From Flavobacterium davisii (lineage in GTDB: Bacteria > Bacteroidota > Bacteroidia > Flavobacteriales > Flavobacteriaceae): a stretch of DNA of 64,000 bases. The stretch's first letter is position 1; each line of letters starts with the position of its first letter. Below the pieces are notes generated by a model. The model searched no databases and was not told the origin of the DNA. It saw only the letters and a list, made by a program, of their open reading frames with translations. Of the stretch, positions 52,286 to 62,179 are shown in pieces. The stretch is taken from NCBI RefSeq assembly GCF_019565505.1, contig NZ_CP067378.1, forward strand, positions 1 through 64,000, given 5' to 3'. The position numbers and the translations under genes were made by a program.

Positions 52286-52394
52286 AGGCTGTCTGAAAAT
52301 AAGAATTAGGACATTATTTAAACTTGTAAAAAGATTATATAATTTCTTTTCCTTAGTTTAAAAATGACAAAACAAGTTTTTTTTCAGACAGCCT
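52286..52394. repeat. 109-bp element with 14-bp terminal inverted repeats
   Basis: AGGCTGTCTGAAAA (52286-52299) and TTTTCAGACAGCCT (52381-52394) are perfect inverted copies around an 81-nt interior, followed by CTTTTA. It could end ABC-F transcription through a long hairpin or be a small non-autonomous mobile element. Confidence 0.55.
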
Positions 52395-52747
52395 CTTTTA
52401 TTATAAATTTTAATCATCTAAAACTTTAATAAAAAACTATTTCAAATTCGTTTTTATATTAGAGCCTACTATACAAAAAAATTAAAGTATCTACAGAAAA
52501 TTGCAGCAGAACAAATAGTATTCTTTTTTTATAAATAATAAAAACAATATATACTTAAGAAATTGAATATAATAAAACCTGTTAGTTTAATTTTCTATTA
52601 TTTAGGTTTAATTTACAAGTTGTTAAAGAAACTTTCCTTTATATTATTTCCTCTCCCCTACTTTTTAATATTCTTTAAACTCTGATTTAGTATTTAGTAA
52701 AACTTAATTGAGGTCAAAAAAGTATCCTTTTTATTTTTAATAAATTT

Positions 52748-52770
52748 CTAATGCGTAATCTGGGTTTAAT
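52748..52770. repeat. Right-end motif of the dispersed repeat family
   Basis: TAATGCGTAATCTGGGTTTA matches the right terminus of copies at 27720 and 57478 with a one-base shortening. No matching left arm is visible nearby. Confidence 0.5.
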
Positions 52771-52870
52771 ACGATTATAATAATTAAAAATTCTCCTTTA
52801 TCAATTAGAATTACTAATTTACTTTCTAAAAATACAATGTTTTTGTAAGTTTACCCTAAAATATCAAAAA

Positions 52871-53611
52871 TTGAAGTCAAAAGCCATTTTTAATTGGAGT
52901 AGCGGAAAAGATTCAGCACTAGCGTTATATACAATTTTGCAAACAAATGAATATGAAATAGTCAGTCTATTAACAAGTGTTAATAAGCATTACAACCGTA
53001 TTTCTATGCACGGCGTTCGTACTGAACTTTTAGAAGAACAGGCAAAAAGTATAAAAATACCATTACATAAAATGGAAATTCCTGAAATGCCTACAATGGA
53101 AATTTATGAAAAAATCATGCAGACTACCTTATCTGACTTTAAGAATAAAGGTGTTTCATATTCCATTTTTGGCGATATTTTTTTAGAAAACTTACGCAGT
53201 TATCGTGAAAATAAACTAAAAGAATTGAATATTACAGCCGTTTTTCCTCTATGGAAAATAGATACAACACAATTAATTCACACCTTTTTAGACCTAGGTT
53301 TTAAAACTATTGTAACCTGTGTTAATGAAGAATATTTAGATAAAAGTTTTGTAGGGCGGATTATAGATTCTCAATTTTTAAATGATCTACCTGAGAATGT
53401 AGATGTTTGTGGTGAAAACGGCGAATTTCATACATTTACCTTTGATGGTCCTATTTTCTCAAAACCCATTGAATTTGAGATAGGAGAAATAGTATACAGA
53501 TCTTATAAACAGCCTCAATCAGATAACTCAAATCAAGTTTGTAATACAAATTCAAATCAAACTCCCCTTCATTATGGTTTTTGGTATGTAGATCTATTAA
53601 AAAAAAATTAA
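52871..53611 (+). CDS. Dph6-like adenine nucleotide alpha hydrolase / ammonia ligase
   Basis: The intact 246-aa protein opens with AIFNWSSGKDSALALY, the PP-loop ATP pyrophosphatase motif SGGKDS-type, followed by SMHGVRTELLEEQA, GDIFLENLRSYREN and DVCGENGEFHTFTFDGP, diagnostic of the diphthine-ammonia ligase family. Bacteria lack diphthamide, so the bacterial substrate is unknown. Amide formation with ATP is expected from the family. The start codon is TTG, since no ATG lies in a suitable position and the protein start fits homologues. The recG gene follows 29 bp downstream. Confidence 0.87.
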   Translation: MKSKAIFNWSSGKDSALALYTILQTNEYEIVSLLTSVNKHYNRISMHGVRTELLEEQAKSIKIPLHKMEIPEMPTMEIYEKIMQTTLSDFKNKGVSYSIFGDIFLENLRSYRENKLKELNITAVFPLWKIDTTQLIHTFLDLGFKTIVTCVNEEYLDKSFVGRIIDSQFLNDLPENVDVCGENGEFHTFTFDGPIFSKPIEFEIGEIVYRSYKQPQSDNSNQVCNTNSNQTPLHYGFWYVDLLKKN

Positions 53612-53640
53612 ATTGTTAAATTAACCAGATTGTATTAAAA

Positions 53641-55742
53641 ATGTCATTATTAGAAACTCCTATAGAATATCTAAAAGGTGTTGGTCCACAACGCGGGGAG
53701 TTATTACGAAAAGAACTTAATATATATAAATATGCCGACTTGGTTAATCTTTATCCCAATCGGTATATAGATAGAACGCGTTATTATAAAATTAATGAAT
53801 TAATGCCTAGCAATAGCGAAGTTCAGATTATAGGCAAAATTATTCATTTAAAAACAGTTGAATTTGGTAAAGGGAAAAAACGTTTAGTAGCCTCATTCAT
53901 AGACGATACAGGTGAAATAGAATTAGTTTGGTTTCAAGGTGTTAAATGGATACGTGAAAATATAAAAATAAATACGCCTTACGTAATATTTGGTAAGACA
54001 AATGCCTTTAATAATCAATTCTCAATGCCACATCCTGAAATGGAATTGCTAGACGAACACAAAGCCAATTTGCGTACAGCAATGCAAGCCGTTTATCCTT
54101 CAACTGAAAAATTACAGAATAAAGGAATTTCTAATAAAGTTATCAATAAAATGATGCAACAACTTTTTATTGAAACCCATACTTTATTTATTGAAACCCT
54201 CCCTCCTTATCTTTTAGAAGAATTACAACTGATTCCTAAAAACAGCGCATTATTCAATATTCATTTTCCTAAAAGTCAAGAATTATTACAAAAAGCACAA
54301 TTTAGATTAAAATTTGAAGAACTTTTTTTTATTCAATTACAATTAATCTCCAAAAATTTAGTACGAAAACACAAAATTAAAGGATATCCATTTGAAAAAG
54401 TAGGTCATTATTTTAATGAAATGTATACTCAATACCTCCCCTTTGACTTAACTAATGCTCAAAAAAAAGTATTAAAAGAAATTCGAAATGATTTAGGAAA
54501 TCCAGCCCAAATGAATCGCTTATTACAAGGAGATGTAGGCTCTGGTAAAACAATTGTAGCCCTAATGAGCATGCTGTTAGCTTTAGATAACGGATTTCAA
54601 GCTTGTATTATGGCACCTACAGAAATCTTAGCCACTCAACATTTTAACGGAATTACTGAATTAGCTAAGCCTCTTAATATAAATATAAAATTGCTTACTG
54701 GTTCCACTAAAAATTCAGATCGAAAAATAATCCATGAAGAACTACAAAATGGAAGTTTACATATATTAATAGGTACCCATGCCATATTAGAAGACAAAGT
54801 ACAATTTAAAAATCTAGGACTAGCCATTATAGACGAACAGCATCGTTTTGGAGTAGAACAACGTAGTAAATTATGGAAAAAAGCAGAACTTCCACCGCAT
54901 ATATTAGTCATGACTGCTACTCCTATTCCCAGAACCTTAGCTATGAGTTTATATGGTGATATAGACGTTTCTGTAATTGACGAGCTTCCACCCGGTAGAA
55001 AACCTATACAAACCGTACATCGTTATGATAGTAATAGACTAAAAGTTTGGAAATTCATGCGAGATGAAATTGATAAAGGAAGACAAGTTTATATAGTATA
55101 TCCTCTAATTCAAGAATCAGAATCTATGGATTATAAAGATTTAATGGATGGTTACGAAAGTATTTCTAGAGATTTTCCTTTGCCTAAATATGCTATTTCA
55201 ATAGTACATGGCAAAATGAAAGCAACAGAAAAAGAAGAAGAAATGAATCGTTTTGCAGAAGGAAAAACAAACATTATGGTGGCAACCACTGTAATTGAAG
55301 TAGGTGTAAATGTCCCTAATGCTTCCGTTATGATTATAGAAAGCGCAGAACGTTTTGGCCTCTCCCAATTACATCAATTAAGAGGTCGTGTAGGACGAGG
55401 AGCTGAACAAAGCTATTGTATCTTAATGACAGGTCTTAAACTTAGTAATGAAAGTAAAATAAGAATGGAAACCATGTGCAAAACTAACGATGGTTTCGAA
55501 ATTTCAGAAGTTGACTTAAAACTCCGCGGTCCAGGTGATATCATGGGAACTCAGCAAAGCGGTGTACTAAACTTACAAATTGCTGATTTGGTAAAAGATC
55601 GTGATATTTTACAGTTAGCAAGACATCATGCTATTCGATTACTAAAAGAGGATCCTACTATGGACAAACCAGCTAATCAAAAACTAAAACAAATATTTAT
55701 AGCTTTAAATAAGAAAAAAATATATGGAATTATATTAGTTAA
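53641..55742 (+). CDS. recG: ATP-dependent DNA helicase RecG (short terminal frameshift)
   Basis: The ~700-aa protein begins with TPIEYLKGVGPQRGELLRKE, the RecG wedge entry. The OB-fold wedge has VQIIGKIIHLKTVEFG. Helicase motifs are I LLQGDVGSGKTIVAL, Ia MAPTEILATQH, II IIDEQHRFGVEQR, III MTATPIPRTLA and VI QLRGRVGRGAEQSYC. It reverses stalled forks and processes Holliday junctions. The frame runs to 55767 with a foreign tail (IYGIILVKLIPSSSF). One extra A in the run near 55718 restores the usual NIWNYIS ending at 55742, so only the last residues are affected. Confidence 0.95.
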
Positions 55743-55753
55743 ACTAATACCAT

Positions 55754-56100
55754 CTAGTTCATTTTAGAGGTATTCGTTTTTAATAACTTCTTCAATTCTG
55801 CGTTTTCTTTTTAAGGTCTATAATACGCTCTTTTTGTAATTCAATGATATAATCCAATCTGTTAATATCAACTTCAGGATGTTCCATAGATTCGCCACGA
55901 AATAACCAATTAGCATCTAAATCAGTAAAAGTATTCAGTATTTTGAACATTTTATCTGTTCCAAAAACCTTTCCATTTTTAATATTGCTAATTTGACTAC
56001 CGGATAGCTCTAACATTCTAGCAATTTGATTAACACCTAATCCTTTTGATATTAAATATCTATTAAAACGTATACCTAAATCTTCAAATTCATTCATCAT
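55754..56100 (-). CDS. Small helix-turn-helix (XRE-type) regulator with coiled-coil tail
   Basis: From the ATG at 56097 or 56100 the protein has an N-terminal HTH (RFNRYLISKGLGVNQIARML followed by ELSGSQISNIKNG), then DANWLFRGESMEHP, and a heptad-rich tail. The frame ends at KKKTQN (55792). One extra A restores KKKNAELKKLLKTNTSK and an end at 55754, which suits a leucine zipper. DNA-binding regulator is a safe call; the targets are unknown. Residues encoded above 56100 are unlikely to be translated. It is divergent from the gene at 56204. Confidence 0.75.
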
Positions 56101-56126
56101 ATTGTATGATTGTTCAAAATTTTGTT

Positions 56127-56134
56127 TATATTTG
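56127..56134 (+). promoter_or_regulatory. Putative promoter for the 56204 gene
   Basis: TATATTTG fits the -7 box. A TTG at 56102-56104 lies 22 nt upstream, near the upper limit for a -33 element. The leader would be ~60 nt, and the divergent HTH protein could bind here. Confidence 0.35.
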
Positions 56135-56203
56135 TCATGATTAAAATAATCAATGTTTAAATCCCCAAAAATAAAATTAATTTTTAACTTAATAATCAAA
56201 CGT

Positions 56204-56578
56204 ATGTCAAATTTTTTAAAACAATTTGGTGAGGACTTAAGAAACAACGTCCCCGGTTTTATAGCTGTTGCTGTTTCTGAAATTAAGAGTGGAATTTCTT
56301 ACTTTACCCTATCAGTTAATCCTAATTTTGATCCTGAATTAGGATCTGCATTTAACCTTGAAGTTGTAAAAGCTAAATTGAATGCTATCAATGCTTTAGG
56401 ATTAAACGAATCTATTGAAGATATTTTAATTAATTTAAAATCTCAAATTCATATTATAGATATTTCTGAAAATAATGAATATTTTATTTATTTAGCTGTT
56501 GATTCTACAAAAGCTAATTTAGGAATGACAAAAGCATTGTTAAACAAATATAAAAAAGAAATTAAGGGAAAAATTTGA
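56204..56578 (+). CDS. Small conserved protein, possibly Roadblock/LC7-like
   Basis: From the ATG at 56204 the protein is 124 aa and soluble. The pattern (LKQFGEDLRNNVPGFIAVAV, SEIKSGISYFTLSVNP, IHIIDISENNEYFIYLAVDS, TKANLGMTKALLNKYKKEI) with alternating strands and helices recalls the Roadblock/LC7 fold used by GTPase regulators. This is a fold-level guess without motif proof. It is divergent from the HTH gene with a 103-bp gap. Confidence 0.55.
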   Translation: MSNFLKQFGEDLRNNVPGFIAVAVSEIKSGISYFTLSVNPNFDPELGSAFNLEVVKAKLNAINALGLNESIEDILINLKSQIHIIDISENNEYFIYLAVDSTKANLGMTKALLNKYKKEIKGKI

Positions 56579-56628
56579 CTTTTAAAAAATATCTTATTTA
56601 ATTATTTTTAAAATAAGAATTAATCAAA

Positions 56629-56760
56629 GGTTGTTCGAAGGTAAAAACTCAGTCTTTAATTTATTTAAGGCTACCTTACAAATAGTTATGTTGATCATTA
56701 TAATTGTGGGGATTTTCTATTCTTTTGCAAGCATAACAGGGTCGTTTTTTTCGAACAACC
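56629..56760. repeat. 132-bp element with terminal inverted repeats
   Basis: GGTTGTTCGAA (56629-56639) and TTCGAACAACC (56750-56760) are perfect inverted copies. The interior is not obviously coding. Together with the 109-bp element at 52286 it suggests several families of small inverted-repeat elements. Confidence 0.5.
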
Positions 56761-56904
56761 ATTTTTAGTTAGTATAAGATTCATTTTTTATACGATCTAA
56801 TAAAAACATAATATAAAATAGCATAATTTGGCATACTAAAACAATAACTAACAAACTCAATAACAAGTATTTGAAAAAAAATATAAAAAAAGATAAAAAA
56901 AAGC

Positions 56905-56934
56905 TTGTTAATTTAAAAAACAACTGTATTTTTG
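56905..56934 (+). promoter_or_regulatory. Promoter for tRNA-Tyr
   Basis: TTG (56905-56907), a 19-nt spacer and TATTTTTG (56927-56934) make a full Bacteroidota -33/-7 promoter. Transcription should start near 56941, giving a ~24-nt 5' leader to the tRNA. Confidence 0.65.
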
Positions 56935-56964
56935 CATCGCAATCAAGCAATCACAGTTAGTGAG

Positions 56965-57045
56965 GGGGAGATACTCAAGCGGCCAACGAGGACGGACTGT
57001 AAATCCGTTGGGAAACCTTCGCAGGTTCGAATCCTGCTCTCCCCA
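56965..57045 (+). tRNA. tRNA-Tyr (GTA)
   Basis: GGGGAGA pairs with TCTCCCC (7-bp acceptor), with discriminator A at 57045. The anticodon arm ACGGA-CTGTAAA-TCCGT gives GUA. The D-arm is TACTCAAGCGGCCAACGAGG, there is a long class II variable arm (GGGAAACC), and the T-arm is GCAGG-TTCGAAT-CCTGC. The CCA end is not encoded. Class II structure is normal for bacterial tRNA-Tyr. Confidence 0.95.
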
Positions 57046-57051
57046 CGAAAT

Positions 57052-57084
57052 AAAAACCGATAAATTTAATTTATCGGTTTTTTT
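57052..57084 (+). terminator. Terminator after tRNA-Tyr
   Basis: AACCGATAAA pairs with TTTATCGGTT over a short loop and is followed by a run of T. It begins 7 bp past the tRNA end, so the tRNA is a single-gene unit. Confidence 0.8.
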
Positions 57085-57271
57085 TATATATTAATACTCA
57101 GCTTTTCTGGATAAAGAGGGTAAAGGGATTAAGCAAAAAGATAATCTAAAAAAATATTTTTTATCCTCAATCAGGTTGATCTAAAAGATTATAATCTTAT
57201 TTTCTACAAAAGATAGCTCTAAAGAAGTAAATAAATGGTGCTAAACACAAATAAATATCATCTAATTTATT
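57085..57271. other. Intergenic region, no feature recognised
   Basis: AT-rich sequence between the tRNA terminator and the repeat at 57272. No ORF or structure is supported. Confidence 0.4.
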
Positions 57272-57478
57272 TTAACTCAGATTACACATTAGACCCGAGC
57301 GTAGCGAATAGACGAAGTAAATCTATTCCACTTTATTTTTTCTTCCAATTCAAGCACGTACTCAAATTTTAATCATCAAAATAGTTCACTATTTCTTCTT
57401 CTAAAATTTTCCGTGAGCACTTGAATTTATTGAAAAATTTTGTTTCACAACGAAGTCTAATGCGGAATCTGGGTTTAA
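57272..57478. repeat. Full copy (2) of the dispersed ~200-bp inverted-repeat family
   Basis: The left arm is TTAACTCAGATTACACATTA... from 57272. The right arm is CTAATGCGGAATCTGGGTTT... ending 57478. They are imperfect inverted copies of ~23 bp. The interior contains CCAATTCAAGCACG and AAAATTTTCCGTGAGCACTT, which match the copies at 495 and 27519. No coding potential is seen. It lies between tRNA-Tyr and the DUF349 gene. Confidence 0.75.
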
Positions 57479-57672
57479 GAAAGCTCTCGTATCTTTTATT
57501 GTAATATTAATATAGGTTAAAACATTAAACCCCATTTTAGAAGAAAAGTCTTAAAAATGGGGTTTAAATTCAGAAGCAAGAAGATCTTAATATTTAATTT
57601 TATTGAAATATTTTATTTCTGAATGTGGCTATAAATTGGTTTGAGATAATATTTTATATATTATCTATTAAA

Positions 57673-59529
57673 TTAAAGGCTGAAAATTTGTTTTAACTTT
57701 TCCTTCCACATAGCTAATTCTTCTTTATTTCGTTCAATATTTTTCTTAACCTCAATAATCATAGGATTATCTTTTTTTGCATTTGAAAAGAATTGGATAT
57801 TATTTTCTAGTTGAAAAATTTCATTTTGAACTTCTTCTATTTTTCGTTGAATGAAAATCTTTTCGCCATCAATTTTGTTCTTTCCTTCTTGGGTTAATTG
57901 TTCTAAACGGCTATTGAAACGCATCATTTCTGCTTCACGCTTACTTGAAGTTAAATTTTCAAATAATCCATCTAGTACTTTATTAAATTTCCCTTCTATA
58001 TGACGTCTAGAAAAAGGAACTTTACCAAATGATTTCCAAGTTTCAATATGTTTCTTTATAGCTTCTAAATCATTTTTATGATCTCCTGTTAGCGTAAATG
58101 ATTTAATAGCTTCTAAATAATCTTTTTTCTTATCAAAGGATATAATTTCAATTGCTTCGTTTTGATTTCTAAAGGCTGTTAAACGATCAAAATAGTGGTT
58201 ACAAGCTTCTTTAAACTCTGCCCAAACACTGTCTGAAAACTTTTTCGGAACATGACCTATTAATTTCCAATCTTCTTGGATTTTTTTCATAATAGGTGTT
58301 GTTGCTTCAAAATTATCATTATTCATTAATTCTTTTGCTTTAGCAACTAAAGCATTCTTCTTGTCTAAATTAGACTGCTGCTCTTTTTTAATTTCTTTAT
58401 AAAAAGAGTTTTTGTTTGCATTAAAATTTCGAACAGCATTTTTAAAATCGGCCCAAGTTTCTTCATTTACTTCACTGGGTACTTTACCTGCTTCAAAAAA
58501 AGCTTTTCTTAACTTTTCTATTTTATTAATCTGTCCTTGCCAAGAAGAATGTATGGCTATTTTTTCTTCGGCAACTTGATTAATTTGATTTATAATATCT
58601 TTTTTTATAACTAAATTTTCTTCTTCCTTTAGACGTTGTTGTTCAAATAAATTTTCACGTTTTTCGTGCATTTGTTTTGTTACTTCACTAAATGCTTTCC
58701 ATATTTCTTCTCTATGTTCTTTAGATACAGGACCTATCTCTTCTTTCCAAACTTTATGTAATAACTGTAATTCTCTAAAGGCTTTAAAAACATCTAGTTC
58801 ATTTAAAAGAGCTTTAGCTCTTTCAATAATCTTAAGTTTTTTATCTAAATTATGTTTAAATTCTAAATCGCGTGCTTCTCTATCTAAATGTAATAAATCA
58901 TAGAAATTTTCTACATGAAAATGATAATTATTCCAAACATGATTGTATTTATCTTTAGGAATTGCTCCTGCATTTTTCCAACGATCACGGATATCATTAA
59001 ATTGTTTTAGTAAATCTTTTATTTCAGCATTGGATGCTAATAGTGTTTTAAGTTCTTCTATTAGATATAATCTATTTTGAAGGTTTGATTTTAATTTAGC
59101 TTCAAGATTTTTAAAATGAATATTTTTCTTGTTTTTATAATCATTATATAAAGAATCAAATTTAGCTTTTGTCGGATAGTAGTATTCAAAATCTTCCGCA
59201 GGATTTTCTTGAAGAAATTCTTCTCTTTTTTCTTCAATAAAAAGATTGTATTTAGATAAAAAGGCAGATTTTATTTCTTCTATATGATTACGAATGGCCA
59301 TAATCTTATTAATAGAAATTAATTGCTCAAATTCTGTAATCAATAAATCCATACTCATAGTATGATAATCTTTCATCGGAATTTCATGTTCCTCTTCCAA
59401 TGTATTATCTTCGCTTACTTCTGCATTTAAATTTTCGATGGTTTCTATCGCCAATTGAGTATGTGATTGGGATAGATTTTGATCATTTCCATCTGCTTGT
59501 AGCAGGTTATCATTCATTTCTTCTTGCAT
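57673..59529 (-). CDS. DUF349 domain protein, long coiled coil
   Basis: The intact 618-aa, highly charged helical protein has repeated DUF349 units. Each has a pattern like IRDRWKNAGAIPKDKYNHVW, LHKVWKEEIGPVSKEHREEI, LRKAFFEAGKVPSEVNEETW, IQEDWKLIGHVPKKFSDSVW and HIETWKSFGKVPFSRRHIEG, each a Trp/Phe-Lys-x2-G-x-V/I-P core spaced 65-80 residues apart. There is an acidic N-terminal tail and a C-terminal coiled coil. The function is unknown; in several Bacteroidota it is abundant and cytosolic. It is the longest gene on its strand without any frame damage. Confidence 0.9.
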   Translation of the reverse strand: MQEEMNDNLLQADGNDQNLSQSHTQLAIETIENLNAEVSEDNTLEEEHEIPMKDYHTMSMDLLITEFEQLISINKIMAIRNHIEEIKSAFLSKYNLFIEEKREEFLQENPAEDFEYYYPTKAKFDSLYNDYKNKKNIHFKNLEAKLKSNLQNRLYLIEELKTLLASNAEIKDLLKQFNDIRDRWKNAGAIPKDKYNHVWNNYHFHVENFYDLLHLDREARDLEFKHNLDKKLKIIERAKALLNELDVFKAFRELQLLHKVWKEEIGPVSKEHREEIWKAFSEVTKQMHEKRENLFEQQRLKEEENLVIKKDIINQINQVAEEKIAIHSSWQGQINKIEKLRKAFFEAGKVPSEVNEETWADFKNAVRNFNANKNSFYKEIKKEQQSNLDKKNALVAKAKELMNNDNFEATTPIMKKIQEDWKLIGHVPKKFSDSVWAEFKEACNHYFDRLTAFRNQNEAIEIISFDKKKDYLEAIKSFTLTGDHKNDLEAIKKHIETWKSFGKVPFSRRHIEGKFNKVLDGLFENLTSSKREAEMMRFNSRLEQLTQEGKNKIDGEKIFIQRKIEEVQNEIFQLENNIQFFSNAKKDNPMIIEVKKNIERNKEELAMWKEKLKQIFSL

Positions 59530-59644
59530 GGTGCAGGATATTTACAGTTAATAATATTTGCCCAAGTTAATAAAATCAAAATTAAATAAAAAATAAAACC
59601 TTTTTTAATCTAATATTTTTTAATTAGTTAGAAATATTTTTAGA

Positions 59645-59992
59645 CTAAAAAAGGATTCTAAAGGTTTTGTTAAAATAATCCATCCATACCGGAATATTTG
59701 GCATGCCACTTTTTGCAACCGCACCTAATTCTGCTTCGTTTATAGCTGTTGCTTTTTCAATAGCTTTGTTTAATATCATTACTAGATAATCTTCTAACTG
59801 TTCTTTATCTTCTAACAATTGATCATTTATATTGATACTTCTTATTTGACGATTAGCTGTTAAAGTCACTTCTAATAATCCATCGGTACTTTTTTCATCT
59901 ACTAAAACGGTATCTAAACGTTTTTTAGTTTCTTCTATTTTTTGTTGGGTTTCTTTTAATTTCCCCATCATACCCATAATATCTCCAAACAT
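59645..59992 (-). CDS. ybaB: YbaB/EbfC nucleoid-associated protein (C-terminal frameshift)
   Basis: The 115-aa product opens [20 protein letters not shown], the YbaB start, then [20 protein letters not shown] and [20 protein letters not shown]. The usual ending is GMPNIPGMDGLF; here CCGGGT reads CCGGT on the minus strand (59688-59692), changing it to [17 protein letters not shown]. With the G restored the protein ends at ~105 aa. The DNA-binding dimer body is unaffected. It is divergent from the S9 peptidase gene, with facing -7 boxes between them. Confidence 0.92.
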   Translation of the reverse strand: MFGDIMGMMGKLKETQQKIEETKKRLDTVLVDEKSTDGLLEVTLTANRQIRSININDQLLEDKEQLEDYLVMILNKAIEKATAINEAELGAVAKSGMPNIPVWMDYFNKTFRILF

Positions 59993-60016
59993 ATTTTTTT
60001 AGTTTTAATTTCGTCA

Positions 60017-60024
60017 CAAATTTA
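60017..60024 (-). promoter_or_regulatory. Putative -7 box for ybaB
   Basis: On the minus strand this reads TAAATTTG (TAnnTTTG), ~25 nt before the ATG at 59992. It faces away from the box at 60046-60053, as expected for a divergent promoter pair. Confidence 0.4.
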
Positions 60025-60045
60025 CTAATTTCATTTATGAAAGTG

Positions 60046-60053
60046 TAAATTTG
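60046..60053 (+). promoter_or_regulatory. Putative -7 box for the S9 peptidase gene
   Basis: TAAATTTG fits TAnnTTTG and ends 19 nt before the ATG at 60073. The -33 element is not clear. Confidence 0.4.
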
Positions 60054-60072
60054 CAATTCAAAAAATAATAAA

Positions 60073-62130
60073 ATGTCAGATACCATTATACCTCCTGTGG
60101 CTAAAATTATACCACGAAAATTAGAAATTCATGATGATGTGCGTATAGATGATTATTTTTGGTTAAATAATCGCGAAAATCAAGAAGTAATTGATTATTT
60201 GAATGCTGAAAATGCCTATTATGAAAAAATGACTGCGCATACAAAAGATTTTCAAAATGAATTATTTGAGGAAATGAAGTTGCGCATAAAAGAAGATGAA
60301 TCATCTGTACCGTATTTTTATAATGGGTATTGGTATATTACACGTTTTGAAAAAGGAGGAGATTACCCTATTTATTCTCGTAGAAAAGAAAGCTTAGAAG
60401 CTGTAGAGGAAATTCTTTTTAATTGTAATGAAATGGCAAAAAGTTTTTCTTATTTTCAGCTAGGAGGTGTAAGTGTTAGCCCTAATAATAAATTTGCTAG
60501 TTTTGGGGTAGATACGGTAAGTCGTCGTATTTATACTATTCAAATTAAGAATTTAGAGACTAACGAAATTTTAACTGATAAAATAGAAAATTGTACAGGT
60601 GGATCTGTTTGGGCTAATGATAACCAAACTATTTTTTATACTACTAAAGATCCTATAACGCTTCGTTCTAATAAAGTTTATAAACATAAAATAGGAACAG
60701 ATGTTTCGGAAGATGTTTTAGTTTTTGAGGAAAAAGATGAAACTTTTAGCCTATATATTTATAAAGAAAAATCGAAAAAATATTTAGTAATTGGTTCTCA
60801 AAGTACTATGACTACTGAGTATCGATATTTAAATGCTAATACACCTGACGAATCTTTTATCATTTTTCAAGAGCGTATACGCGGTTTGGAATATTCTATT
60901 TCTCATTTTGGAGATTATTTTTATATATTGACCAACAAGGATAAAGCAATTAATTTTAAATTAATGAAAACATTAGAAACAACTACTTCAAAAGAAAATT
61001 GGGTAGATGTTTTGCCACACCGTAAAGATGTTTTATTAGAAGATATTGAAATTTTTAAGGATTACTTAGTAGTTGAAGAGCGTTTTAATGGTTTAACACA
61101 ATTGCGTATTATGCCATGGAGCGGAGATGGAGAGTATTATCTTCCTTTTGATAGTGAAACTTATACTGCTTATACAGCTACCAATGTTGATTTTGATACA
61201 GAAATTTTACGATATGGTTATCAATCATTAAAAACACCTTCTTCAATAATTGATTTTAATATGCGTACACAAGCAAAAGAAATTAAAAAAGAACAAGAGG
61301 TCTTAGGGGGGCGTTTGATAAAAATAATTATGAAGAAAAAGAGTGTGGGCAACAGCTCGTGATGGTGTAAAAGTCCCTATTTCATTAGTATACAAAAAGG
61401 ACTGGATTTTAATGGTAAAAATCCATTATTACAATATGCTTATGGTTCTTATGGTTATTCAATGGATTGTACTTTTTCAACAACCCGTTTAAGTTTGTTA
61501 GATCGTGGATTTATTTATGCAATAGCTCATATTCGTGGAGGAGAGGATTTAGGTCGCCCTTGGTATGAGGATGGAAAATTATTAAAAAAGAAAAATACTT
61601 TTACAGATTTTATAGATTGTTCAAGATATTTGATTGAAAATAAATATACTTCAACAAAACATTTATATGCTGAAGGAGGATCTGCAGGAGGTTTGCTAAT
61701 GGGAGCAATTATTAATATGAATCCTGAATTGTATAATGGGATCATTTCAGCTGTACCATTTGTAGATGTAGTAACTACTATGTTAGACGATTCTATTCCT
61801 TTAACTACGGGTGAATATGATGAATGGGGTAATCCAAATGATAAAATATATTATGATTATATGAAATCTTATTCACCTTATGACAACGTAGAGGCAAAAG
61901 AATATCCTAATATGCTAGTCACAACAGGTTTACATGATTCGCAAGTTCAATATTGGGAACCTGCTAAATGGGTTGCTAAATTACGTGCAACAAAAACTGA
62001 TAAAAATTTATTACTTTTAGAAACTAATATGGATACAGGACATGGTGGCGCTTCGGGGAGATTTGAAGCTTTAAAAGAAATTGCTAAAGAATTTTCGTTT
62101 TTGTTTCAACTAGAAGGAATCAAACGATAA
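60073..62130 (+). pseudogene. S9 family oligopeptidase (oligopeptidase B-like, frameshifted)
   Basis: The ~685-aa protein has an N-terminal propeller with DDYFWLNNRENQEVIDYLNA, YYEKMTAHTKDFQNELFEEM and FQLGGVSVSPNNKFASFGVD. The alpha/beta hydrolase domain has the nucleophile elbow [11 protein letters not shown], Asp in [13 protein letters not shown] and His in [11 protein letters not shown]. It hydrolyses peptides after basic residues in the family. Breaks are near 61313 (a T missing from a TTTT run) and 61397 (one G missing in AAGGACTGG). Restoring both gives [20 protein letters not shown] and a continuous protein. Confidence 0.92.
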
Positions 62131-62179
62131 AAAATTAATAGCTTTGTAATTCATTATCCAGAAAAAATTAATAAACTGT

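Larger units (their letters stand above)
52234..52870. other. Intergenic region with inverted repeat and repeat remnant
   Basis: About 640 bp with no gene. It holds the inverted repeat at 52286-52394 and a right-end motif of the dispersed family at 52748-52770. Between them the DNA is AT-rich without recognisable structure. Confidence 0.5.

Noticed and set aside
56765-56950. 61-aa ORF on the minus strand upstream of tRNA-Tyr
   Set aside because: Low-complexity Leu/Phe/Lys sequence from AT-rich DNA. It overlaps the tRNA promoter and has no family signature.
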